A program made the translations under genes and the position numbers. From contig CAKUSI010000270.1 in NCBI GenBank assembly GCA_934678955.1, positions 1 to 5,479 of the forward strand: a stretch of DNA of 5,479 bases, written 5' to 3'. Source of the stretch: an uncultured Austwickia sp. (GTDB lineage: Bacteria > Actinomycetota > Actinomycetes > Actinomycetales > Dermatophilaceae). Below the pieces are notes generated by a model. The model saw nothing but the letters and a program-made list of their open reading frames with translations. It did not search any database and was not told the DNA's origin. Of this stretch, positions 1-5,111 are shown one piece after another. Numbering within the stretch: the first letter of the stretch is position 1; the number at the start of each line of letters is the position of its first letter.

Positions 1-497
1 GTCGTAAAGGTGATGTCGGGGCCGGCGGCGAACGGCAACGTATGCGGCTTCCAGGCCCCGGAGCCGTCCTTGAACTGGAGAACCAGCTGACCCGATCCGG
101 GCACCACCCGCCACGCCAGATACGTGCCGCCCGTCGGCAACAGTGCCGTGCGGCCACCCGCGCGCACCGACAGGCCGGCGGCCGGGGCGACCATCGTGTC
201 GCTGTCGTTGTCGGCGCTGATCGAGACGCGGATCGTGTCGTCGGGTAGCCGGCTGCGCGTGGTGCCGGGGTAGTAGAAGCTGAGAATCGAAGCGTACGAG
301 AGGCCCTTGGTGGCGGCGCCGTAGGCGCCCCACTGGCTCATCCCCCGGCCATGCCCGAAGCCGTTCCCCGAGAACGTGATCGTGCCGGTGGCGGGCCGGA
401 GGGTGACCTCCTGGGCCTGGGCGGGCGCCGGGAGCGCGAAGGCCAGAAGGGGAGTCACGCAGGCACCGAGGAGCCTGCGACGCACACGGGAGCTCAT
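1..497 (-). CDS. Secreted SpoIID/LytB-domain protein, N-terminal part (3' end outside window)
   Basis: The minus strand reads open from an ATG at 497-495 to the left edge, giving 165 codons. Residues 1-28 form a Sec signal peptide: basic MSSRVRRR, a hydrophobic core, then cleavage probably after AQA (near residue 28). Residues 46-60 read GFGHGRGMSQWGAYG, followed by GLSYASILSFYYPGT, the signature of SpoIID/LytB-type proteins. Many actinobacterial members carry this motif at the N-terminus, with the main SpoIID domain after it, so the most diagnostic part is probably beyond the window. SpoIID of Bacillus is a lytic transglycosylase that cuts denuded glycan strands; LytB-type relatives modify amidase action. 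Whether this protein is catalytic cannot be judged from the visible half. A GAAAGGAA ribosome-binding site fixes the start. It is divergent from the secreted-repeat genes at 698-3854. Family assignment is firm; exact activity is not. Confidence 0.88.
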   Translation of the reverse strand, partial: MSSRVRRRLLGACVTPLLAFALPAPAQAQEVTLRPATGTITFSGNGFGHGRGMSQWGAYGAATKGLSYASILSFYYPGTTRSRLPDDTIRVSISADNDSDTMVAPAAGLSVRAGGRTALLPTGGTYLAWRVVPGSGQLVLQFKDGSGAWKPHTLPFAAGPDITFT

Positions 498-502
498 GAT
501 CG

Positions 503-510
503 TTCCTTTC
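503..510 (-). promoter_or_regulatory. Ribosome-binding site of the SpoIID/LytB gene
   Basis: Read on the minus strand this is GAAAGGAA, ending 5 bases before the ATG at 497-495. It supports that start, which also gives a complete signal peptide. Confidence 0.7.
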
Positions 511-545
511 GGCGGGCACCCGCGTCGGCTGAGGCGCCTGGACGG

Positions 546-575
546 AGAGTAGCGTTATGTCAGCGCCCCTGTCGA
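546..575 (-). promoter_or_regulatory. Candidate sigma-70-type promoter for the SpoIID/LytB gene
   Basis: On the minus strand, TCGACA (575-570) lies 18 bases before TACTCT (551-546). This fits the actinobacterial housekeeping pattern TTGACN-18-TANNNT with one mismatch in the -35. Transcription would start near 539, leaving a leader of about 42 bases that contains the ribosome-binding site. An 8-bp palindrome AGGCGCCT at 532-539 lies at the predicted start point and could be an operator, but such short GC palindromes arise easily by chance. Matched by eye only. Confidence 0.35.
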
Positions 576-632
576 CGCCCTCCGCATCGAACTCCCGGCC
601 GACGAAGTCCCGCCATGCGACGGCCACCCTCG

Positions 633-664
633 TTGCCCAGCAAGAAGATTCAGCGGGTTACCCT
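633..664 (+). promoter_or_regulatory. Weak promoter candidate for the secreted-repeat genes
   Basis: TTGCCC (633-638) and TACCCT (659-664) are separated by 20 bases, longer than the preferred 17-18. The -10 overlaps a small set of inverted repeats, GGGT-T-ACCC-TC-GGGT, at 655-669. The resulting leader to the ATG at 698 would be about 27 bases. Some promoter is expected in 498-697 because the next gene on the left is divergent, but this particular match is poor. Confidence 0.2.
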
Positions 665-685
665 CGGGTGTCGAGTTCCGTCATC

Positions 686-691
686 GAAAGG
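686..691 (+). promoter_or_regulatory. Ribosome-binding site deciding the start at 698
   Basis: GAAAGG ends 6 bases before the ATG at 698. The same frame is open further upstream to an ATG at 557 that also has a GGAGAG (544-549) before it. Only the 698 start puts a basic-plus-hydrophobic signal peptide at the N-terminus, so it is preferred. Confidence 0.6.
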
Positions 692-697
692 CCCCCC

Positions 698-2254
698 ATG
701 CGAGGCTTCCCCTGGCGAGCGCCCCTGACCGCCGCCTGTTCACTGACCAGTGCCGCGGCGCTCGCGCTGACCTCCTCGCCCGCGGGCGCGTTCCCGGCAC
801 ACGCCACGGGAGTCGACCCGACGCAGGCTTCGGCCCATGGGCTCGTCGTCGGGGACGACGGCGTGCGCGTCGTCCCGGACACCTCCCGCACCCTGCAGGA
901 CACTCGACGGGCGACCGGCCCGGTGGGCCGAGGGGGCGGTCTGCCTGCGGACCCCGACAACCGTCGAGCGGCGACGCTCCCCGGACTGACCGAGCTACCG
1001 GCAGGCGGCGAGTGCCCTGCCGGGACGACGAAACTCTCCACGCAGCTGTCCGAGTCCTTCGAGAAGGGCTCCGTCCCCGAACCGGCCGACACCCAGGGGT
1101 GGAGTGTGCTGCGCGGGCAGGCTCGGACCGGGAGCTACTCGGCCAGATCGGTCATCTCGTCGACCGACAGGAGCACGCAGCCCACCACACCCCCGTACTG
1201 GGCCCTCGCGATGCCGCTCGTCAAGGTCCCTGGCGGTCGGACCATTCTGCGCTTCGCGATCAAGGGCAACTACCCCTCGGAGACCGCGTACATCGCGGTG
1301 AACGACGAATCGGGCTGGGCCACCCCCACGTCGGTGTGGGGGACGGTCGCCCTGGACGTCACGAGCGCTCTCAAATCCACCGACGACGGGTGGCTGGACG
1401 TCCGATTCGCCAACTACCCCGCGAGACCCGCCACGAACTCCACCATCGACATCGACGACGTCGAGGTCTACACCTGCACGGGAGCCTCCCGGGTCCGCGG
1501 CGACTTCGACGCCGACGGGATCGGCGACGTCCTCACGGTCGACGGCGGCGGAGCGCTGAAGATCTGGCCCGGCACCGGCGGGATGCGGCTGGGCACCGCG
1601 CGCCAGGTCGGGCACGGCTGGGGCGCCATGAACTGGCTCGGATCGCCGGGTGATCTCAACGGCGACGGTCGGGCGGACCTGATGGCCCGCAACCGCGCCG
1701 GCGAACTCTTCGCCTATTGGGGCGACGGGGCCGGCGGGTTCAGCCTCGGTGCCACGCGCGTCGGGACGGGCTGGCAGACGATGACGAGCATCGTCCCCAT
1801 GGGCGACATCAACGGGGACGGTTTCGTCGACGTGCTCGCGACCGACGGGAGAACGGGCGACCTGCGCCGCTACTGGTTCACCGCGGCCGGCTCGCCGATG
1901 ACGGGCGGCACGGTCGTCGGCACGAGCTTCAACTCGTTCCGCCAGCTCCTGACGATGGGTGACTACAACGGCGACGGCCGGTGGGACGTCGTCGGGATCC
2001 TCCCGAACGGCGACATGCGCGTGTACGACACCCTGGCGACGGGCAGCCTGTACGGTCACGGGGCCCGCATCGGCACGGGGTGGACGTTCTCGCATGTGTC
2101 GGCCCCGGCCAGCTTCAACGGTGACGGCTATCCCGACGTCCTCGGTCTCGACACGTCCGGCCGCCTGTGGACCTATCCGAACCTCGGGCAGGGCCGCTGG
2201 GGCGCCCGCGTGCTCACCGGCACCTACTTCGGCCAGTTCTCTTTGATCCTCTGA
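698..2254 (+). CDS. Secreted beta-sandwich plus five-repeat FG-GAP/VCBS protein (paralogue 1)
   Basis: The start at 698 gives 518 residues. Residues 1 to about 31-36 are a Sec signal peptide (MRGFPWRAP, hydrophobic core, AGA or AHA cleavage site). A low-complexity linker follows to about residue 100. Residues 106-260 form a beta-rich domain opening with CPAGTT and closing with DIDDVEVYTC; the pattern SFE, LRFAIKG, VNDESGW resembles jelly-roll or MAM/carbohydrate-binding-like sandwiches, but no family is certain. Five repeats of 50-52 residues follow, with acidic loops beginning at residues 269 (DFDADG), 319 (DLNGDG), 370 (DINGDG), 422 (DYNGDG) and 472 (SFNGDG), typical calcium-binding FG-GAP/VCBS loops. 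The last loop has Ser in its first position. No catalytic motif, LPXTG anchor or C-terminal membrane segment is seen, so the protein is probably released or loosely wall-bound. It lies 31 bp upstream of its paralogue, likely in one operon. A binding or adhesin-like role is inference. Confidence 0.88.
   Translation: MRGFPWRAPLTAACSLTSAAALALTSSPAGAFPAHATGVDPTQASAHGLVVGDDGVRVVPDTSRTLQDTRRATGPVGRGGGLPADPDNRRAATLPGLTELPAGGECPAGTTKLSTQLSESFEKGSVPEPADTQGWSVLRGQARTGSYSARSVISSTDRSTQPTTPPYWALAMPLVKVPGGRTILRFAIKGNYPSETAYIAVNDESGWATPTSVWGTVALDVTSALKSTDDGWLDVRFANYPARPATNSTIDIDDVEVYTCTGASRVRGDFDADGIGDVLTVDGGGALKIWPGTGGMRLGTARQVGHGWGAMNWLGSPGDLNGDGRADLMARNRAGELFAYWGDGAGGFSLGATRVGTGWQTMTSIVPMGDINGDGFVDVLATDGRTGDLRRYWFTAAGSPMTGGTVVGTSFNSFRQLLTMGDYNGDGRWDVVGILPNGDMRVYDTLATGSLYGHGARIGTGWTFSHVSAPASFNGDGYPDVLGLDTSGRLWTYPNLGQGRWGARVLTGTYFGQFSLIL
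1502..2251 (+). repeat. Five tandem FG-GAP/VCBS protein repeats in paralogue 1
   Basis: The period is about 150-156 bases, with acidic loops beginning at 1502, 1652, 1805, 1961 and 2111. The consensus unit is D-x-N-G-D-G-x-x-D, then a short G-L-x-x-Y strand, then G-T-G-W-x-x-M. The units are diverged at DNA level, so this is an old protein repeat and not a recent DNA duplication. The region ends right at the stop codon. Confidence 0.85.
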
Positions 2255-2270
2255 TGGTGATCCGCCGGCA

Positions 2271-2278
2271 GGAAGGAG
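2271..2278 (+). promoter_or_regulatory. Ribosome-binding site of paralogue 2
   Basis: GGAAGGAG ends 7 bases before the ATG at 2286. It is the strongest Shine-Dalgarno match in the window. No hairpin terminator or promoter is evident in the 31 bp between the stop at 2254 and this start, which fits co-transcription with the gene at 698. Confidence 0.7.
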
Positions 2279-2285
2279 CAGGGTC

Positions 2286-3854
2286 ATGTCCGCCCGTGCG
2301 CGCCGCACGCTGATCGTTGCCTGCGTCGCTGCTCTCGGAGGGTGGGGGGTGGCCCCGGCTCTCGGAGGGTGGGGGGTGGCCCCGGCTCTCGCCGCCGCAG
2401 CCGAGCCGTCGTCCGCGCAGGCGGTGCCTCTCCCCGAGCCGCCGCCCAGCGCGCGCCGGGTCGAACAGGCAGCTCGCTTCGGTGCGGGCGGCGATCGTGC
2501 CGGTCGGGCGTCTGCGGCCGGCGTGAGGGGCCCCGCCCCATTGGCCGCCGCTCCGCCGGGCTCACCCCGGCGGGTGGCCGCGTCGACGGTCGACGTGCCG
2601 GCTGGGCGGGACTGCCCGGTCGGCACAACGCGCACGAGCACGCTGCTCAGGCTGAGCTTCGAGGAGGGTCTGCCGGCTGGTTCACACAACCTGGAGGGTC
2701 GCTGGACGGCGCACGCGCCGGGAGACGCCCCGACAGGCACACGCACGCTCACGTCGAGCGTGGCCGGCGGGGCCGCTCCGGCTCACTTCTCCCCCGCTCC
2801 GCTGACCGCATCGACGGGGCGTACATACCTGTCCTTTGACGCGCGCGGCACCTACCGGGAGAAGGCGGCGATCTTCTACGTGAACGACCGCGCATGGTCG
2901 CTCACCCCGCGGGCCACCGGGCAGGAGAACGTCTGGTACACCACCGGCGCGCTCGACGTGACCGAAGCCGTCAGCGAATCGCGCACCAACGCGGTCGAGT
3001 TGGGGTTCGTCAACGACCCGACCTACGCCGCCATGAACGGCACCTCCCGCTTTGAGATCGACGACGTTCAGCTCTACCAGTGCTCCCCGACCACGTCGAG
3101 GACCACCGGCGACTACAACGGCGATGGGCTCGCCGACGTCGTGGCGGTGGACCACGCCGGGTTGCTGTGGCTGTGGCGGGGGACCGGCGGAGGCCGCGTG
3201 GACCCCGTGCCGGTCGTGGCCGGCTCGGGGTGGTCGGCGATGTCGTGGATCTCCTCGGCCGGCGACCTTGACGGCGACGGGCGGGCAGACCTGGTGGCGC
3301 GGGACGCGGTCGGCTCCCTGTGGTACTACCGCGGGGACGGCGTCCGAGGCTTCGCCGGCCGCACCGGGATCGGCACCGGTTGGCAGTCGATGACCTCGAT
3401 CGTGCTCATGCCGGACATGACGGGCGACGGGGTACCAGAACTACTCGGGCTGACCACCACCGGCGACCTGTATCGCTACACCCTGCGGCCCGGCCCGCGC
3501 CTCACCGACAAGACCTTGATCGGGATCCAGTTCACCGAGTACTCCCAGCTCCTGTCGACCGGGGACTACACCGGCGACGGAACCCCCGACGTGCTCGCGA
3601 TCAAGAGGTCCGACCGGTCCATGTGGGGCTACTGGACCCGTCCAGACGGCACCCTGCAGCCGCGGGGCACCCTCGTGGGGACCGGCTGGGCGATGAAGCA
3701 CGTGTCCAGCCCCGGCGACTTCGACGGCAACGGCTATCGTGACGTCCTCGCGGTCAACCAGTCCGACGCCCTCGTGACATACTTCGTCGCGGCCGGGCGC
3801 TGGGCCGGCACCCAGCAGACCGCCACCGGCTGGCGCTACCGGCTCACCGGCTGA
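2286..3854 (+). CDS. Secreted beta-sandwich plus five-repeat FG-GAP/VCBS protein (paralogue 2)
   Basis: This 522-residue protein has the same order of parts as the one at 698. The signal peptide (MSARARRT start, cleavage in the run ALAAAAE near residues 36-38) contains the nonapeptide ALGGWGVAP twice in a row (residues 16-24 and 25-33). A Pro/Ala/Arg-rich linker runs to about residue 105. The cysteine-fenced domain spans residues 110-266, from CPVGTT to EIDDVQLYQC, with SFEEG, LSFDARG, FYVNDRAW and TGALDVTEA between. Five repeats follow, with acidic loops beginning at residues 276 (DYNGDG), 327 (DLDGDG), 377 (DMTGDG), 427 (DYTGDG) and 478 (DFDGNG). The third loop is degenerate (Thr at position 3, Glu at the last position). 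Repeat-by-repeat similarity to paralogue 1, for example GTGWQSMTSIV against GTGWQTMTSIV, indicates whole-gene duplication. No enzyme motif or wall anchor is seen. A secreted binding protein is the best guess; the ligand is unknown. Confidence 0.88.
   Translation: MSARARRTLIVACVAALGGWGVAPALGGWGVAPALAAAAEPSSAQAVPLPEPPPSARRVEQAARFGAGGDRAGRASAAGVRGPAPLAAAPPGSPRRVAASTVDVPAGRDCPVGTTRTSTLLRLSFEEGLPAGSHNLEGRWTAHAPGDAPTGTRTLTSSVAGGAAPAHFSPAPLTASTGRTYLSFDARGTYREKAAIFYVNDRAWSLTPRATGQENVWYTTGALDVTEAVSESRTNAVELGFVNDPTYAAMNGTSRFEIDDVQLYQCSPTTSRTTGDYNGDGLADVVAVDHAGLLWLWRGTGGGRVDPVPVVAGSGWSAMSWISSAGDLDGDGRADLVARDAVGSLWYYRGDGVRGFAGRTGIGTGWQSMTSIVLMPDMTGDGVPELLGLTTTGDLYRYTLRPGPRLTDKTLIGIQFTEYSQLLSTGDYTGDGTPDVLAIKRSDRSMWGYWTRPDGTLQPRGTLVGTGWAMKHVSSPGDFDGNGYRDVLAVNQSDALVTYFVAAGRWAGTQQTATGWRYRLTG
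2331..2391 (+). repeat. Perfect 27-bp tandem duplication in a signal peptide
   Basis: Two identical 27-bp copies lie at 2331-2357 and 2358-2384, followed by the first 7 bases of a third (2385-2391). The unit begins GCTCTCGGAGGG and encodes ALGGWGVAP, in frame, in the hydrophobic part of the signal peptide. Perfect identity at all bases, including third positions, indicates a recent event such as replication slippage. One copy would leave a signal peptide of more usual length. Confidence 0.95.
3111..3851 (+). repeat. Five tandem FG-GAP/VCBS protein repeats in paralogue 2
   Basis: Acidic loops begin at 3111, 3264, 3414, 3564 and 3717, a period of 150-153 bases. The unit is the same as in paralogue 1, and each repeat resembles the repeat at the same position there more than its neighbours. 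The array ends at the stop codon with TATGWRYRLTG. Confidence 0.85.
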
Positions 3855-3887
3855 GAGGGTTACGCGGGGCACGAAGGGGAACGGTGC

Positions 3888-4358
3888 ATGATTCGCGGGT
3901 TGCTCGCGTTGGTGGCCTGTCAGCTCGCCGGTGACGTCATCGTCGCGGGACTGCACCTCCCCCTCCCCGGCCCGGTCCTCGGGATGGCGTTGCTGCTCGC
4001 GCTCCTCCTGGCCCACTCGGCCCGACGTCGCCGCGTCTCGTCCCGTTCGGCGGGCGCGTCAGGGCGGCCGGCCGCCCTCGAGGCGGCAGGGACGGGCTCC
4101 GCGCTGGCCCCCGAGCGTGCGCCCTCCGGCGTGGGCAGGGCAGCAGACGCCCTGATCCGGCACCTGCAGCTGCTCTTCGTCCCCGCGGGGGCAGGCATCG
4201 TCCTGTACCTGCCCGAGATCGCCCGATCCTGGGTCTCGGTCGTCGGCGGCATCGCCCTGGCCTGGTTGGCCACCCTCCTGGTCAGCGCCGGCAGCGCGAC
4301 GGCCGTGCTGCGCCTCCAGGGTCGCCGGGCCTCGCGCGGGGAGGTGAAGGGCGCGTGA
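3888..4358 (+). CDS. lrgA: LrgA/CidA-family membrane protein (antiholin-like)
   Basis: This small membrane protein has 156 residues. Residues 4-21 form the first hydrophobic segment, followed by the family hallmark LPLPGPVLGM (residues 24-33) leading into a second segment to about 42. Residues 93-107 (LQLLFVPAGAGIVLY) match the conserved FVPAG segment, and 114-138 form the last segment. Between the second and third segments, about residues 44-88 are a Ser/Ala/Gly/Arg-rich stretch, longer than the short loop usual in the family. The charged C-terminal tail is cytoplasmic by the positive-inside rule. LrgA/CidA proteins work with LrgB/CidB; the pairs were described as holin/antiholin-like regulators of murein hydrolase activity, while Bacillus PftAB and Streptococcus mutans LrgAB take up pyruvate. 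AAGGGGA at 3874-3880 supports the start. It follows the secreted-protein gene by 33 bp and overlaps lrgB by 4 bp. Assignment to lrgA rather than cidA is conventional. Confidence 0.85.
   Translation: MIRGLLALVACQLAGDVIVAGLHLPLPGPVLGMALLLALLLAHSARRRRVSSRSAGASGRPAALEAAGTGSALAPERAPSGVGRAADALIRHLQLLFVPAGAGIVLYLPEIARSWVSVVGGIALAWLATLLVSAGSATAVLRLQGRRASRGEVKGA
4338..4344 (+). promoter_or_regulatory. Ribosome-binding site for lrgB inside the end of lrgA
   Basis: GGGGAGG ends 10 bases before the GTG at 4355, and a second purine run GAAGG (4346-4350) is only 4 bases away. Either could serve. With the GTGA overlap of start and stop, translational coupling of lrgA and lrgB is likely. Confidence 0.5.
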
Positions 4359-5086
4359 CGCCGCACCTCGGCGACGCGTGGGACGCCCTGGTCGCCTCGC
4401 CCCTCTTCGGGATCGCCCTCACGCTGGGGGCGTACGAGGTCGGGCGGATCGTGTTCCGCCGGGCCCGCAGCCACCCGCTGCTCCAGCCCGTCCTGGTTGC
4501 GATCGTGCTCGTCGTGACGGTGTTGGCGGTGACGGGCGTTTCCTACGAACAGTATTGGCGCGGGGCGTCATACATTGCGCTGCTCCTCGGCCCTGCCACC
4601 GTCGCACTGGCCGTGCCGCTCGTGCGCCAGTTCGACCGGGTCCGGCGGACGGCCTGGCCGATCCTGACCAGCGTCGTCCTCGGGGCGTTGACGGGCGTCG
4701 TCTCCGGCGTGGGGTTCACGACGGTGCTCGGCGGCAGCGACGAGCTGGCCCGCTCGATGGCGCCCAAGTCGACCACCACGCCGGTCGCGATCGCCCTGGC
4801 CGAACAGATCGGCGGCGCCCCCGCGCTCACAGCGGTGCTCACCGTCCTCACGGGAGTCTTCGGCGCGGTCGTGGGCCCGCTCGTGCTTACTGCCCTACGC
4901 GTCCGCGACGCGCGGGTGCGCGGGCTCGCCATCGGCGCCAGCGCGCACGGCATCGGCACCTCGACCGCATTCTTGGAGGGCGAGCTGGCCGGGAGCTTCG
5001 CCGGGATGGCGATGGCGCTGACCGCGTTCGCGACCGCGGTCGTCCTGCCGCTGCTGGCCCCGGTCCTTGCGAGGCTGTTGGGCTGA
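4355..5086 (+). CDS. lrgB: LrgB/CidB-family membrane protein
   Basis: This polytopic membrane protein has 243 residues, close to the usual 230 or so. Family signatures are complete: LLGPATVALAVPL (residues 77-89), SMAPKSTTTPVAIALAEQIGG (from residue 134), a central GVFGAVVGP (167-174) and GASAHGIGTSTAF (194-206). Several hydrophobic segments alternate with short basic loops such as RQFDRVRRT (91-99). The GTG start overlaps the lrgA stop as GTGA, with a GGGGAGG site upstream, so the two are almost certainly translated as a unit. LrgB works with LrgA in the inner membrane; plant plastid PLGG1, a fusion of both halves, moves glycolate and glycerate, and bacterial pairs move pyruvate or influence autolysis. 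No LytTR-type regulator gene, the common partner in Firmicutes, is present nearby. The family call is secure; the substrate is unknown. Confidence 0.93.
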   Translation: MTPHLGDAWDALVASPLFGIALTLGAYEVGRIVFRRARSHPLLQPVLVAIVLVVTVLAVTGVSYEQYWRGASYIALLLGPATVALAVPLVRQFDRVRRTAWPILTSVVLGALTGVVSGVGFTTVLGGSDELARSMAPKSTTTPVAIALAEQIGGAPALTAVLTVLTGVFGAVVGPLVLTALRVRDARVRGLAIGASAHGIGTSTAFLEGELAGSFAGMAMALTAFATAVVLPLLAPVLARLLG

Positions 5087-5111
5087 GGCGGATCGCGGCG
5101 CCTCGCCTCAG
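5083..5111. terminator. Symmetric hairpin between convergent genes, probable bidirectional terminator
   Basis: CTGAGGCG at 5083-5090 pairs perfectly with CGCCTCAG at 5104-5111 around a 13-base loop. An alternative fold pairs GAGGCG (5085-5090) with CGCCTC (5099-5104) around 8 bases. The stem includes the TGA of lrgB (5084-5086) and, on the other strand, the TGA of the oxidoreductase gene (5108-5110). No T-run follows on either side, as is usual for GC-rich actinobacterial terminators, so function is inferred from position and symmetry. Confidence 0.5.

Larger units (their letters stand above)
498..697. other. Divergent intergenic region
   Basis: These 200 bp between the SpoIID/LytB gene and the first secreted-repeat gene should hold promoters in both directions. 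Candidate elements are listed separately. Part of it (557-697) is an in-frame upstream extension of the plus-strand gene, but that stretch encodes 47 polar residues with no recognisable domain and is treated as non-coding. No RNA gene, riboswitch or strong terminator is seen. Confidence 0.6.

Noticed and set aside
557..697. Upstream ATG at 557 as the start of the first repeat-protein gene
   Set aside because: A GGAGAG precedes it, but it would add 47 polar residues ahead of a clear signal peptide. The ATG at 698 has its own GAAAGG site and gives a proper export signal.
2254..2290. ATG at 2254-2256 overlapping the stop of the first repeat-protein gene as a coupled start
   Set aside because: It is out of frame with the second repeat-protein gene, whose ATG at 2286 has a strong GGAAGGAG site and starts a signal peptide.
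459..2324. Lipoprotein signal in the three exported proteins, each with Ala-Cys at residues 12-14
   Set aside because: Only four to six residues separate the last Arg from the Cys, too short for a hydrophobic core, and the hydrophobic stretch continues beyond the Cys to an ordinary Ala-x-Ala cleavage site.
995..2752. A 585-codon open frame on the minus strand antisense to both repeat-protein genes
   Set aside because: It is longer than the real genes but is an Arg/Ala/Gly/Pro-rich shadow produced by GC-rich codons. It has no domain, crosses the junction of two well-supported plus-strand genes, and shows no sensible start context.
3821..3835. CGCCA/TGGCG hairpin near the end of the second repeat-protein gene as a terminator
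   Set aside because: It has only a 5-bp stem, lies within the coding region, and such GC stems are frequent by chance here.
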